DNA of 64,000 nucleotides from Kalaharituber pfeilii (GCA_015179045.1 WHUZ01000085.1:62001-126000); one strand, 5' to 3'. Positions 21,287 to 33,123 are shown, numbered from the stretch's first letter. The notes: generated by a model not told the origin, from the letters alone. Numbers and translations: made by a program.

Positions 21287-24200
21287 AGAGGTCCCGTTCC
21301 AGGATGGTGCGGAGGGTTCTTCAAGGAGGTGGGACTCCTGACTTTCTTTTCGTTTTTGAGAGGAGATCGACTTTGAGATAGATCTTACTTTGCTTCATGC
21401 CTCTGCCTCATGCCTCATGCCTCTGCCTTGTGCCATCTGCCTTGTGCTTTTTGCCTCGTGCCCCTCCACCTCAGCCTCCGCCTCTACATCACACCCTCTT
21501 CTTGCTCAGTGCATGCAACGATAGCTAACGAGGAGTTCGGTGCATACGAGGGGCTGGGTGCAAGTCCCCTCACAGGTGAGGGCTTTGTCGAGGCACGTCC
21601 ACATGTACTGTGCATGTAAGTGTATAAAAATGACCTAACGATCTGCTCAAATAACAGCACCAATTGCCGTTCATTCCTTGCTGCAATCGCTATGCCTTGC
21701 AAAGCCATATTAGGAAGGCTCTACATACCGTGCCACTGGTCGTATGCGTGCCTGATTGAGGTGTAATGGTAATTATAAGTTAAACATATACCACATACAA
21801 CATCTATATAAATATGGAAGTGTAAGAACTCGAAAGTTAAGTGACATGTTCGACGTTTGGGAACGAGGATCCACAACTTCTGACCAATGCTTAAGAAAAG
21901 AGTCAGGTGTTTCACTGATCAGCTAGTTTGGTCATTCCCCGCTTCAATGCATCGCTATATCTCACTTCAGCTCAAATACCGCGAACGCCCATAACGGTAG
22001 GCTAGCCACGTGCACTAGGGCAACTATGGTCAGGAACGCCAGTCATTGCATACATACTTGCACAGTACGTTGCGCATTTCCTGACAAGGCAAATACATGG
22101 ACATGGGGGCACTAAACAGGGGATTTCATATGACAATACTACATAAGTAGTATTCGTTAACATCTCTTATCGCCAAAACTTCCAGTCTTGCCGTGTGAGC
22201 TCCAGCAAACTTTTGCTTGATTTTAGCCATAGACCTAGCTTACACTCACAATGAGATACGTTCATCCAATCTAAGCCTGTGACTGCAAGTCAGCCCCAGA
22301 CAAGAGGTTTAGATAACATCAACACTTACTTATTGCTTGCTTCGAGTTGAGTGATTTGGTTAATTTCCTCTCATAATTAAGGAACTGCAGGCACACCACA
22401 CCTCAAGCTCACTGTGTAACTAACATCTGGAAGAAGACCCGCTATGAGAATGCATGTGGCAACTACAGTACATACCTAGGAAATGGAACTAGGTCCTGCA
22501 GTTACAGGTTCACATTCTTGTTCCCCACGTTTCCCCCAAACTTTTACCCCGCAAATAATGGATCTCAATTCGTGTCATCACGCTAGGAAAATCGCTATCA
22601 TAGTTCTAGCGGCAGGTCCGAGACAGCCTCTTTCCGAGCTAGTGTCGGACTACATGACGATATGAGCAACATTCCAATCACGTAGCTAAGTTTGAAACAT
22701 TAAAATACTTGTGCTGCGCCAGGGTACGAGGACACCATGCCTATCTGTGTTCGGTTATAGTTTTGCTAGCACGGCGATAATTATTGGACGTCCCGGAGGG
22801 AAGCTGATAGGTTCAATCCAGATTGTCTAAAGAATATGGACAAGGAGTTGGAAACTGTCATCTGGTAGACAAGCTGACCTTGAAGCCACTTTGAGCGTTG
22901 GCTACAGTCGCTCCAAACTGTCGATTTGATGGAGAGCGCAACACAGATGGACAGCATTGATACCTTTTTACCAGAATATTTGAAGCCTTGTTCATTGAAT
23001 ATGGTAATTTCGTTGAACTCTTATTCACCGCGCGCATGCTCATAGGGGTTGTATCATTAGTACCCAACCTCAAAAATGAACATCTAAGTAGGTAGGTGCA
23101 CATACGATGGTATGTTGGAACAAACTTTCATCGTCCACATGTTTCCAAACTACCGCTTTTGTGTACACTCGCCTATCACTCCGAGTTGCTGGGTTGTTCA
23201 CTGACCACGATAACTCGCTCCAGTAAACTGTTCCAATGGACCCCTTTCCGATACCCCGAAAATCCGGGGTAAGTGGGCACGACACCCCTGGCCTGCTTCA
23301 GATATCAGGGACTAGGTCATAGGTTGTGCTTTCATTATGTATTTGGCCAGCTCGAATCCTGACTGCTAGAGTATCTTTCACAGGCATTCTTAGTATAAAA
23401 TACATATGTGTGCATAATTGAGACAGACTTTCTGAACGTTAAAGTTAACCCCCTCTCATTGCTCGCTTGCGCATGGAAGCAAGGCCTTGCGATGGCAATA
23501 AATTAAATACATGATCAGTTTGTAAGCTGAGCTATGGAAATAGCTACATAGAAAGGGAGCTGGAAACATGGAGTTGATGTCCTCGACTTGCTCTGTGTGG
23601 TACCATCCACTGCTGGGATTTCACTGCTTCTCTCACATGTGCCTCGGAATAAACTACATACCTGGGCTCTATGCTCAAGGAAAGCGGGGATAATCAATGG
23701 GTCGGCCATATGAGCTGGTCGATAAGGTTTCGTTTAAGCAGCCCGCATTGAATTGTCGGGGAGTCGTGTTTTCTCGTTAACTGGAATGTGGGGTCTTGTC
23801 TATAGAGTTTCTCGGGGTAATTGAGACCGTGCCAGCTGGAACCAAGTAGGGGGTGTCACTGTACTCTACACACAGAAGCACTTGGCAGCGGTAGGAGACG
23901 TTGCCTCAGTAGGATGCAGTAGTCTAGGTTGATGCAGTAGCAGTCTGGTTGAACTGCTACTACCTATCTTGGCAGGCCACACTTCCTTTCTGAGCTACCT
24001 ATGTTTCACAAAATCGCTAGCAAACTACCTCTATTTCAATCCAGCTCCGTCATGCCCCACGAAGCGTTCTCAGGCATATACCAAGAACTTGTAATGGGGA
24101 AAGGACAAAGAATGCTGCAACATTCTACATTGCAGCATTTATGGAGTTCACGCGCAGTGTACAGTACATAAAGTCCAATAAATCCAACCGCCAACGTCCA

Positions 24201-24400
24201 ACGCGACTTAAGCAAATTCATCGCCTGGATAAATATACCCTTGCTAAAGCAATTACCGATTCGACAAAATTGAGAGCTGCAACATATTACAGAACGATAC
24301 TATGCTACTGGAAAAGGCAAGTAATAAGATATCGATTTCTTAATATTCTTTTATATTCATATTCAGCTGAGAGTCTGGATGAACGGGGGAAACTCCGGCC

Positions 24401-24790
24401 CGTATAGCAAGGTTCCGTTATAAAATAAAATGCTTGGCAGAAAGGGATGAGCAGCAAAAGATAATGGAAATTGCCTAACTGGGAAGCAGATCGACAATGA
24501 CAACCTAATTTAATTATGTAAAGTCAAGTTTAGTAAGGTGAATGCAAATGTGGGGCAGCCAAGATTGGACGTATAAGTTTAGTGTATCCGGTATAGCAAA
24601 TATCATATTATTTGCATGGAGACAGGGGGTTAAGTGCCGGACAATTCCTCGTATTTCTAATGCGTCCAGTATAGCAAGAGGGTTTTGTATGGGAACGGAA
24701 TGTAGAAGCCTGAGAGCATCTGGTATAGCAAGGTTTCCGGTACAGCGAGGGTCAAGCATTATTAAAGAATGGTGATCCGGTATAGCAAGG
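24401..24790. repeat. Dispersed direct motif TCCGGTATAGCAAG, six copies
   Basis: Copies or near-copies lie at about 24401, 24587, 24664, 24719, 24735 (GGTACAGCGAGG) and 24775, all in the same orientation but unevenly spaced. Clustered direct motifs of this kind occur as subterminal transposase-binding repeats in DNA transposons. No TIR pair or transposase frame could be assigned. Confidence 0.55.
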
Positions 24791-24981
24791 GAAAACTGTA
24801 ATTGCATACCAATACAAATGGTGTTGCATACTCATCTTTTCTGGGAACCCCCTGATATCCGAACTTCTGTGCTGTCTACAAGGAGGATGCACATAGTCAA
24901 TACTGTCACTTCGCAAAGATTAATAATTGGAATGGCTAAATTAGATTCTCGATAATGAATTATTTTTACTCAAGTATGTCT

Positions 24982-25033
24982 ATGTGCCGGGCCATTCGTA
25001 ACAAACGTTCCAGTCACGAATGGCCCGGCACAT
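24982..25033. repeat. Hairpin: perfect 18-bp inverted repeat, 16-nt loop
   Basis: ATGTGCCGGGCCATTCGT at 24982-24999 is exactly complementary to 25016-25033. It is much more GC-rich than its surroundings. It could be the ends of a nearly deleted element or a foldback. Confidence 0.85.
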
Positions 25034-25607
25034 CTATATATTTCAGCCCACTACAGTTCCGCAAGACATGCCCACAGCCCTAACAGTCGACAATGCTTCG
25101 CGGTCGTCCCTGTCAAGGATTGAAACTCAAATATATACTAGTAGTATATATAGAAAATTCAGATTCCTGGTCCCATCATCAAACTCTTCAAGTACGGCCG
25201 CCAAGTCATGAACCAAGTCACCACAGCACTGCTGTGTGAATTACATGCAGTGTAGGAAGAATGGTAAAGAAGCTCTTCTCTGCTTTATAATAACTAAGAT
25301 TGTGCACCATTCCACAGACTACTCTGTGGATCCGCTTCTCCGTGACCGTCCAGGGCTCAGATGAACAGCCAGCTCTTCCAGGGGTGAACTCAGCGTAAAG
25401 ACAACCATGACGCATTCAAGCTGAGTAATATATGGTTGTGGTACATAGCATCATATTAGCAAAATCCGGATCTTTTTTTTTTAGCCTAGTCTGCTCCGCC
25501 ATGGGGTTATTTGCCCCATCTCAAGGATTTATATTAACTCAGGTCCATGGGTCGCGTCGAAAAAGCTCGCGGTGATGCCGGTGGTCTCGGTTCGCGCCGT
25601 TGAAGGC

Positions 25608-25690
25608 GTTTCCTATTAGTTTTTTTTTTTTTTTCTTAATTTCACGTAACCCAGCTTGCAGCTGTTCGCCATGGCAGAGTTTCCTATTAG
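25608..25690 (-). mobile_element. 59-bp poly(A)-tailed retroposed fragment with 12-bp target duplication
   Basis: The 12-mer GTTTCCTATTAG occurs at 25608-25619 and 25679-25690. Between them is a T run on the plus strand followed by about 43 bp, so on the minus strand a short sequence ends in poly(A). That is the structure left by LINE-machinery retroposition of a heavily 5'-truncated RNA. The source RNA is not recognisable. Confidence 0.7.
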
Positions 25691-26298
25691 GGTAGTAGCC
25701 CGGCTGGAGCATTAGTGCGGGGTGGCGGCCCGCGTGGCAGTCAAGCTGTAACCTGCATGTCACCTTTGCTAGATTGCTAGATCAGCCGCAGTCATCGAGA
25801 AAATATCCCTCCAGCGGGCACGCCCGCCACGCGAGCGCAAGTGTGCACAGACCAGTTTGGCAGGCATATGCATAATATAGGCAGGCGCCGATGCATAGAA
25901 TTACTGTATAGCGCTGGCCAGGAGCTGCTTTAGCGTGAAATTGCGCCGCTATTCTCCATGTGAAGAGCTCCAATTATCAGGCACACGGTCTCGCAGGTGC
26001 GGCAGCCACAGCTGCCACCAGCTTCGGCAGTGCTAGTTGCAGGACGGGCGGCAAGGATGCATGGCAAGTGACTAGCAGCTTGGGCTTGTGGAACCGGTTC
26101 AGTGCATCTGTGTAAATTTGTGGTGATCAATGTGATTACAATCTGTATCATGAAATGGCTGGGTAGAAACTGCATCAGGTCACCTCGAAGCTTGGGAGTC
26201 AGCTGAAGCGGTCGACCGGATATTGAAACTTCCTTCGCGCCTTGCTTGGGTGCAGGTGCTTCCATTGGAGAGCGCGGAATTATACGGCCGGCAGACAG

Positions 26299-26306
26299 TA
26301 TATAAA
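26299..26306 (+). promoter_or_regulatory. TATA box of the cutinase gene
   Basis: TATATAAA about 140 bp upstream of the cutinase ATG, followed by a pyrimidine-rich leader. The position fits a long fungal 5' UTR. Confidence 0.5.
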
Positions 26307-26447
26307 GTCGAGTTATGCTCACTGAGAGCCCTGTGAGAATTGTTAAGACAGATCACGAAGCAGACTGGCCATTTCTCTTTATTTGATATTATTCCTCAAT
26401 TTCCTCCCTTCTCAATCTTCTGGCTTCAATTCTACCCACTCACAGCA

Positions 26448-27339
26448 ATGAAGTCTTTCTCCACCGTCCTACTGCTCACTCTCTCGTCCTCACTTGCCCT
26501 CGCGGCACCCTCCGCAACCACCTACTCGGCCGTAACTCAGCACACTGAGGAAGAGATCCTCACAGCAGCTCGTTCTTCTCCTGTCTATACCGCCCTCGAG
26601 GAGGCCTTCCGGGATGCCACTAAGGCCTCTGTCGAGGCCCGGCAATCCTCCACTACCCGTAATGACCTTGAGAATGGCCTCTGCGCTCCAAATATCATTA
26701 TCCACGCAAGGGGAACCTTTGAGGAGGGCAACATGGGCAGTGGCGTTGGTGTGCCATTAATTGCGGCTGTAGATGCTGAACTGGGATCTGGCAAGGCCAT
26801 TTACCAGGGTGTCAATAAGTAAGCCTTCAGGTTAGCAATTGCAATTGTGAAGAACTACGCTGACGGCTGATGCTGAACAGCTACCCCGCTGACGTTGCTG
26901 GATACTTAATTGGAGGATCACGCACTGGAGCCCAAAACATGGCTGACCAGGTTGCTCGTGCAGCATCCCAATGCCCGGGCAGCAGAGTTTTCCTCAGCGG
27001 CTACAGGTGTGTACAATTTCCTTCCTGCTACCGCATTTAGGCCATCCAACTCCTCAAGGAAAACTTATTAACGTTCCATACAGCCAGGGAGCACAAGTTG
27101 CCCATCTTGCGGCCGCAAGCATCCCAGTCAGCCTCTACTCCGTTGTTGCAGGTTTCATCTTCTTTGGTGACCCATACGAGGGTGACCCACTCCCAGGCGT
27201 CTTGAACAATAATGTTCTTACCATCTGCAATGACGGAGACCTCATCTGCGATGGCCTCCCACTTCCAATCGGCTCTCACTTGGATTACGCTAAGACGACT
27301 CCGCGCGCAGCTCAGTGGATCAAAGAGAGAGCCCTGTAA
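26448..27339 (+). CDS. Secreted cutinase (CE5 family)
   Basis: Exons 26448-26818, 26881-27006 and 27084-27339, with 62- and 77-nt introns, give 250 residues. The signal peptide MKSFSTVLLLTLSSSLALAA is followed by a propeptide-like segment. The core has ENGLCAPNIIIHARGTFEEG, then GVGVPL, YQGVNNYPADVAGYL and the nucleophile elbow GYSQGAQ, whose serine codon is split by intron 2. ICNDGDLICDG supplies the catalytic Asp and PIGSHLDYAK the His; paired cysteines sit where the family has disulfides. Cutinases hydrolyse cutin and other polyester bonds outside the cell, freeing hydroxy fatty acids. All catalytic residues are present and the length is normal for the family. The start was chosen because it directly precedes the signal peptide; the frame is open further upstream without a better start. 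It probably belongs to the same plant-polymer toolkit as the GH12 gene 3.4 kb downstream. Confidence 0.93.
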
Positions 27340-30300
27340 GTCACTGAGGCAGCTTGAGGTATGTGACAGTAGAACAAGGATAGGAGTGGCTGGGACTGCA
27401 ATACAGAGGTGTTAAGAAAGGCGGCCACAAATGGCAACCTGTATCTGCGGTCAGCTAACACGGTTGTGACTAATTTTACAAGCCTTGATAAGGCAAGAGG
27501 AAAAATTATGAGGGTTCTATGCTTTCTTTATGTTGTATTGTATATACCTTTGGTGCTTCTTCACTTGATCCTGCTAGGTATAAATTAATTTTCGAATGAA
27601 GAGGAAATAGTCAGCATTTAAGTTTTGTGCTATGTGGCACGCTAGATTCACTGGCATCTGCAAGAATATCTTATTTCTAGAACTTTCATTGGCAGCCGAA
27701 GGGCGATGCATCCTGTAACTTTCTAGCGGATTTGATCTGTCTTGTGTGACTGTACGAGTACGCTGTTCGTGAGGCTTGAGTTAGCTGTTGTAAGAGGTAA
27801 GTGCATGCATACATGCAGCAATGTTGCAGCATTATACTCACTTGAACATGTTTCAGCTGTATATATATGTGCCTATGAGTACAGCGCAAAGTAGTTTTTC
27901 CTTCGGCGGCGGCGTGCACTCATGCATATGTAGTAGTACTGCATGCCCGTCTTGGGGCAGTCCAGCACACAAGGCATGAGGATCCTCGAGGCCCCCTCGA
28001 GTACGTCTTAGGCCTTTGCAGCCTTGTAATTTGAAACTGCAAGTGAAGGCGTTTTCTGCTCTCGTGATTGCAGCCAGATGAACAAGGCAAACATGGAAAG
28101 GCTAAAGAGTTCATGATCAAGTTATTGTAAACAAGCTGACGAAGTACGGTACTGCTATGAGTGTATGCATGTTGGGCAGCGCCGCCGGACTTAAGCTGCA
28201 GATGGAAAGCTCGGATTTTGCCCACGCACAGGAATGGAACTGAGTTGTGACAAAAAATGTGATTTGCAGTGACATCTAGACTTGGCGCACCAGTGAAATC
28301 CGACCATAAGCAATGATACTGACTAAGTGCATACCAATGGTCGCGTGAAGGGTCACAAGTACAAGCCACTTCTCCACTTAGAGTTATCTGGGCATGATGT
28401 GCGTATCAATTCTGGGCAGTGTGTTACACCTACTTGGTAACAGAAATATCTTAACAGGCTCATGTATTGTGTGATTTGTGACAGTCCATGGCCATATGGC
28501 ACATACATACTTTGACCCGATAGCCGCGCTGATGGACCGGGTGGAACAATGAGCGTTGGAAATAGCCATAGTCAATTTTTCCTTCTCTCCATTTTCTTAT
28601 TTCCTTATGCTTTCAGACTGTACCTAATATCGCCATAGCCCACAGGGCGGCACGCAATTAATGATATACACAAAAAATACATACTTTAAGACACTCGTAG
28701 CTATCGTACAGCTGCCATCAACCTCAAAACAACTCTACAATACTGCGTCCCGGCCCCTAATTCAGCTCTACGGTCCATTTAGACTTGATGATCTCTTGTT
28801 TGCTTTTTTCAAAAGTTCTTGTTATATATTAAGGGCCGGGGATCTTCTCTTGCATGACGTTCTAGTTTTCTGGGCGTCCTAAGAGACCTTTTTTGGGCTC
28901 TAGAAACAAGGGATCGAAGCTACGGTCGGAGGGTTGCTGCAACCAGACTAGGATCGAAGGTTGCATACGCGTGAAAGAAGCGTTGCCCTATAGCTTTGGG
29001 CGTGTCGAGCCGTAAAGACGGTGCAAAAAAGGGCTAGCGGCTCAAGGGACCGGAACATAGTCTGGTTGCACCAACCCTCAGACCGTAACACGGAGACGCA
29101 GAACACAAACACGGAAACACGGACTGAGGTTCACGGTTTTGGTATAGCTTGCGGATGTTGTTTAATTTTTGAGCGGGAAGACCCCCTCAAAGGACCCCTC
29201 AGAGGGCGCCGACTAAATACATGCAACGTCATAATACAAACAAGTGACAATCCGTTTGGTCCATCCATCCCGATCCACCCATGCCATATGATCCCTCTAT
29301 TCCGCTTGATCTATCCGATCTATCCGTCCCGTAACAGCCGGCCGAGAGACAAAGTCTCTCGCTTTTGGTGAGTCATCTTTTCTCTGCATGCGGAGGAATG
29401 GGTTGCCTGCGTGCCCTCACGCAAAGTAGTAACGCAGCTCATGCGGCTCTCCTGTACGACCGGCCAAGCCTTGCAGATCTGTCCGTCAGGCATAGTTATA
29501 GTAAGATTGCGTGTTGTAACGTCACCGCCAAATCTATACTCTGAAGAATCACGACTTTGACGAGTACGTACTGCTGCCCCTAATAGAGATGGAAAAACTT
29601 TGGGTTAAGATGTCCCCTATGTAAGTTTACATCCTCAGCTCGTCCAAATAAGGAAAGGATGGCAAGTGTACTTCAGCTATATTGGGCGGTTTCTGTTGTA
29701 TGATTGTTGAAGTACTAAGTAGGTACCAATACCGTTGGCTGTGGGCTGGCCGTGGGGAAAGTGGCGCGTGAACAGTTGATACAGGTACTTGTATGCCACA
29801 TGCACAGATCTGTTGCTCCATTTGTTCATGTCTCTATTCGAAAAGTTACTCTCAAACACGCTGGCTCTTTCATTGTGCCTCTCCTGTCTGCCTCCTAAAC
29901 TGTTAATTCTTTCCCAGTTTGATAACCCCTGACTCTTTGAATAGGACGCCCGGCCTCGGTCAATATGCTTTTCAATTACGCATAGTCATGTTTATGTCGA
30001 ACGGTTGGTGAACATAAATCATGCACGGGCGATGACAATTTGCTAGCTTAACGTCATGACATCTGCTGTACTGCGATGCACCTCAGAAAGGAAGCCATGA
30101 CCTCCACTCAGCCAGGCTGCATTAAGCATAACAATGACCGTGAGACATCTCCTCATAGCCCCTAGGTAGGGCGGCACACGAGTAATGATATATATAAGGA
30201 CCCTAAACATTGGCAAATACGTAAACCATTGACACGGTTCTTAGGAGATTGTAGTAGTATGTAGAGCTACTATAGTTGCACAAGAGGAATACTCCTCTAT

Positions 30301-30735
30301 CGGCAGGAAGCACAGATAAAGAGTGTGCGTCTGGCAATCGAGCCATACCTCCTTACTGATAGAGATCGACACGCATAGGGCTTCTAGTGGTGTCGAGTAC
30401 TACGAAGCAATTCCACTTATTGACCCGTTTTGGTCTACAACTTTCTGGGGACGAAGCTAACAGTTTTCAAGGTACCTACATATTACGCGTTAGAAGAGTG
30501 ATTACGAGTCTCATGCTTCAAGGTCCTTCTTCAATTTAAGTTTGATTCAATTTTGTAGCATATAAAATACATAGAAAACTCAACATACAAGCACAATAAT
30601 TTGTCATTCTCCTTTTATACCACACTTCCAACACCATGTTGCAATTGCCCGCTCTCGAAGTAGCTTCCACCTTGCTGCAGAGTATGGAATCCAGGCCACC
30701 TTTCCATGTACTCTTGTGGTTTCTTCAATCAACGT
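27340..30735. other. Intergenic between cutinase and GH12 gene
   Basis: No supported gene. It includes one TA-flanked MITE (28921-29087). The rest is A/T-rich with short open frames lacking motifs. The cutinase terminator region probably lies in 27340-27600. Confidence 0.5.
28921..29087. mobile_element. MITE with TA target duplication (Tc1/mariner type)
   Basis: TA at 28921-28922 and 29086-29087 bracket a 163-bp element. Its ends pair over about 29 bp (CGGTCGGAGGGTTGCTGCAA outward-in on the left; the right end is the same with about two mismatches). The interior is 100 bp without a coding frame. TA flanks and short length fit Tc1/mariner-mobilised MITEs. Confidence 0.75.
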
Positions 30736-33042
30736 TTAGTTGACAGAGACAGAGAAACTCGAGACGGTGAATACAGCATTGGACCCGAGAAATGGCTCAG
30801 TACCACATTGCACAGCTAAAATTACAAGGAGTGGTTAGCAAAAATCTACATTAAAGTTGAAGCTACAGAAGTTCTGCAAGGATACGTACTGTTTACAAAT
30901 TGGGAAGTTGGGAAGCTCCTGTTGTTAGCCAAGTATGTCAAGAAGAGCTTGGTGTCACCGCTGAAATTGCTGACAATGCCGCCGTTGGAGGTAGCAACGA
31001 ATGAGTACACGGTCATGCCACTGTGAGCGCCTTGGTAAAGGTTCCAGGTGTTCCCTGCCAAGCTGATGCCGGTAGCGATTGGTGAACCAGTTGAGGAAAT
31101 TGGCCCAGCACCACCGTAGGAGGCGAGCTATGTCCATAAGAAGTTTGAAGTTAGCTTGCTGTGCTGTAGGTACAGTTACCAATCTTGATATACTTACCCA
31201 GATCATGATTTCAAATTCTGCAGTGCCGCCAGAGGTCGAGGAGGTGAAGATGTCATAGGCAACGTTGGCAACCATGCCCGTTCCAGTGTAGCTGTGTGTT
31301 GATCAGTGCATCATTCAGCATAAGAGCGGTTCTAAAGTCTTACGAGAACCTAACAGTCGATGGCATAGATGTAATTGCAGACACTCGTTTCGGGGTGAAC
31401 ACCAGGTTGGCATTTGCGAAGCTCTTGACGTTACTATTCGAATCGTTACACCTTGCTGGAGAGACATTAATTGATCCCTACTGATATAAAATGAACTTAC
31501 TATTGGCCACCTGCCCAATTCCATCTTGTTCTCCAGGATACACTTGTTCCACTGGTCGAAATAAGTGTTGTACATTGGGAACCGGATGTGGCAGAACCCA
31601 TTCCCCAGAGGTTGTTGTAGATAATGTAGTTGTTGGAGGTCTGCACAAGGTCCCACTGTCCACAGAATTCTGAGGAGCTGGTTGGGCCAGCAGAAGCGCC
31701 GGAACTCGTTGGAGTGGAGCCTCCACCTGTGCCGGGGCTGCCAGGAACGCATTGGCTGTACCCTAATAGTCCCAAGATGGTCAGACAAACGACTTACTAG
31801 CCCACACCAAAGCATGAGTTATGGGGTGCGTACATTCATTGGAATACTTGCAATAGTAGCCACTGACGCAAGTTGTTGGCCCTGTGCTTTATTAGTTAAA
31901 GTACAAATGCATTTGTATAAGTGCACATTACCAGTATAACCGCTTCCTGTCACGCGTTGCACTGTTACATCACATTGTTTTTGTATCAAGGAAGCGGAAT
32001 TGATACTTACCACCACATTGTCCCCAAGCAGATTGCTGCCCCAGTACAGAAGCAACAGGAACAGTGTTCCCAACCGGCCAGGCCGGCCTGGGCGGTTTCA
32101 GACCGTCCAGACTGCCCAGGCCGCCCAGGCCGCCCAGGCCGGTCCAGGCCGTCCAGGCCGCCCAGGCTGGTCCAGGCCGGTCCAGGCCGCCCAGGCCGCC
32201 CAGGCTGGTCCAGGCCGCCCAGGCCGTCCAGGCCATTCAGGCCGTTCAAGCAATTTCAGGGGCAGGAGGGCTGGTTACGAGGCTATTTCAGGGGCCACCT
32301 TCAGGTTACTTGGACACGGATTTAATATGAACCTTTCAATATTTTCGGATAACTATCTAGACTTTTTTTTATTGAGCAGCGCTTTTCGCAGGTATTCAGG
32401 TAAGTAATTTTTTTTTGTATCGCTTGACTATATACTAATTTCTTATTAGTATTGCAGGGAGACAGACATTCCAACCACCGGTACTGGCGATGATGATTCC
32501 TTTAGTATTCTCCTATTCTTCACTCTCCATAGTGCAGTTCAAGTTTTGACCTTGCATGGACGATTCCCTGCAGTCCAATCTGATGCCGATATCGAGTCTT
32601 CTGGAATTTGGGTTACAAAAATCTGGTGCGACAAAGTTGGATTTGACACTATGGTGAAGGTGTGCATGGCTAATGGAAAGCGATACTGGCGGTGTAAAAT
32701 CAGCAAGCAAAATCCTAAACATTAGAGAATGAGGTATACGTAGAATTTAGAGTACGTTCTGTACATAGCTAGCTACTGTATAACTTAACTCACACTGCAG
32801 CCTGAATGCCAGTGAATGGCCTGGACCGGCCTGAATGGCCCGAATGGCCTGAATGGCCTGGACCGGCCTGAAACATTCAGGCCGCCTGGACCGGCGCGGG
32901 CGGACCTCACGGCCGGCCTAGATTTCTATGGCCCAGGCCGGCCAGGCCATACCCTTGGCCTGGCCTGGCCGGCCCGTTGGGAACACTGAACAGGAATGCT
33001 GAGAAGTCCAACAAGGACGCTGAAAAACTTCGAGCCGCGCAT
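30736..33042 (-). CDS. Secreted GH12 endoglucanase with N-terminal CBM1, first exon split by a hAT element
   Basis: Reading 5' to 3' on the minus strand, exons are 33042-32011 (interrupted by the element at 32988-32062), 31946-31932, 31881-31834, 31762-31501, 31433-31344, 31291-31198, 31127-30890 and 30815-30736. Leaving out the element and one target copy, all phases agree and give 307 residues. Order: signal peptide ([14 protein letters not shown], then a VASVLGQQ cleavage region), CBM1 ([23 protein letters not shown]) spread over four exons including a 15-nt microexon, a Ser/Thr/Gly linker, then GH12 from [10 protein letters not shown]. The nucleophile Glu is in EFEIMIW and the acid/base Glu in GTEPFLG. 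GH12 enzymes cut beta-1,4-glucan or xyloglucan; CBM1 binds cellulose. As it stands, translation enters the element and stops, so the allele is probably null unless the element is spliced or excised. Confidence 0.88.
32075..32255. repeat. GGCC-rich subterminal minisatellite of the hAT element (left)
   Basis: About 20 imprecise copies of a 9-12 bp unit such as CAGGCCGYCCAGGCTGGTC. Open frames across it read as Gly/Pro/Arg or Ala/Gln repeats and are artefacts. Subterminal repeats like these serve as transposase binding sites in known hAT elements. Confidence 0.8.
32805..32975. repeat. GGCC-rich subterminal repeat of the hAT element (right)
   Basis: Repeats of GGCCTGAATGGCC and GGCCTGGACCGGCC type mirror the left minisatellite in inverse orientation, with more spacing variation. 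They continue to the right TIR. Confidence 0.75.
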
Positions 33043-33112
33043 CTTTATTGAGCTGGAGACCAATATGTTCCTGCGTGGATAGCAAACACTTACCTCACAA
33101 GTGGAATATACT

Positions 33113-33123
33113 GCCTCTATATA
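33113..33123 (-). promoter_or_regulatory. Probable TATA element of the GH12 gene
   Basis: GATATATAG on the minus strand, about 70-80 bp upstream of the GH12 ATG at 33042. No other strong candidate lies within 200 bp. Confidence 0.4.

Larger units (their letters stand above)
17995..26298. other. Gene-free repeat-rich region of about 8 kb
   Basis: No protein gene could be supported between the peptide gene and the cutinase promoter. The stretch holds the tandem arrays, inverted repeats and element remnants listed separately. Outside those it shows A/T-rich sequence with dense stops in all frames, and short near-repeats such as GGGAAAGGTTGC at about 18544 and 18580. The region 21.7-24.4 kb shows nothing I can name. 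Confidence 0.5.
32062..32988. mobile_element. Non-autonomous hAT-type DNA transposon, 927 bp
   Basis: The ends are CAGTGTTCCCAAC (32062) and GTTGGGAACACTG (to 32988), perfect 13-bp terminal inverted repeats of hAT type. The 8-bp AACAGGAA is duplicated on both sides (32054-32061 and 32989-32996), the hAT target size. GGCC-rich repeats fill about 200 bp inside each end. The middle has no transposase frame. The insertion sits in the signal-peptide exon of the GH12 gene. Confidence 0.93.

Noticed and set aside
31921..32407. Plus- and minus-strand frames with Gly-Arg-Pro or Ala-Gln repeats (collagen-like look)
   Set aside because: They are translations of the GGCC minisatellite inside the hAT element.
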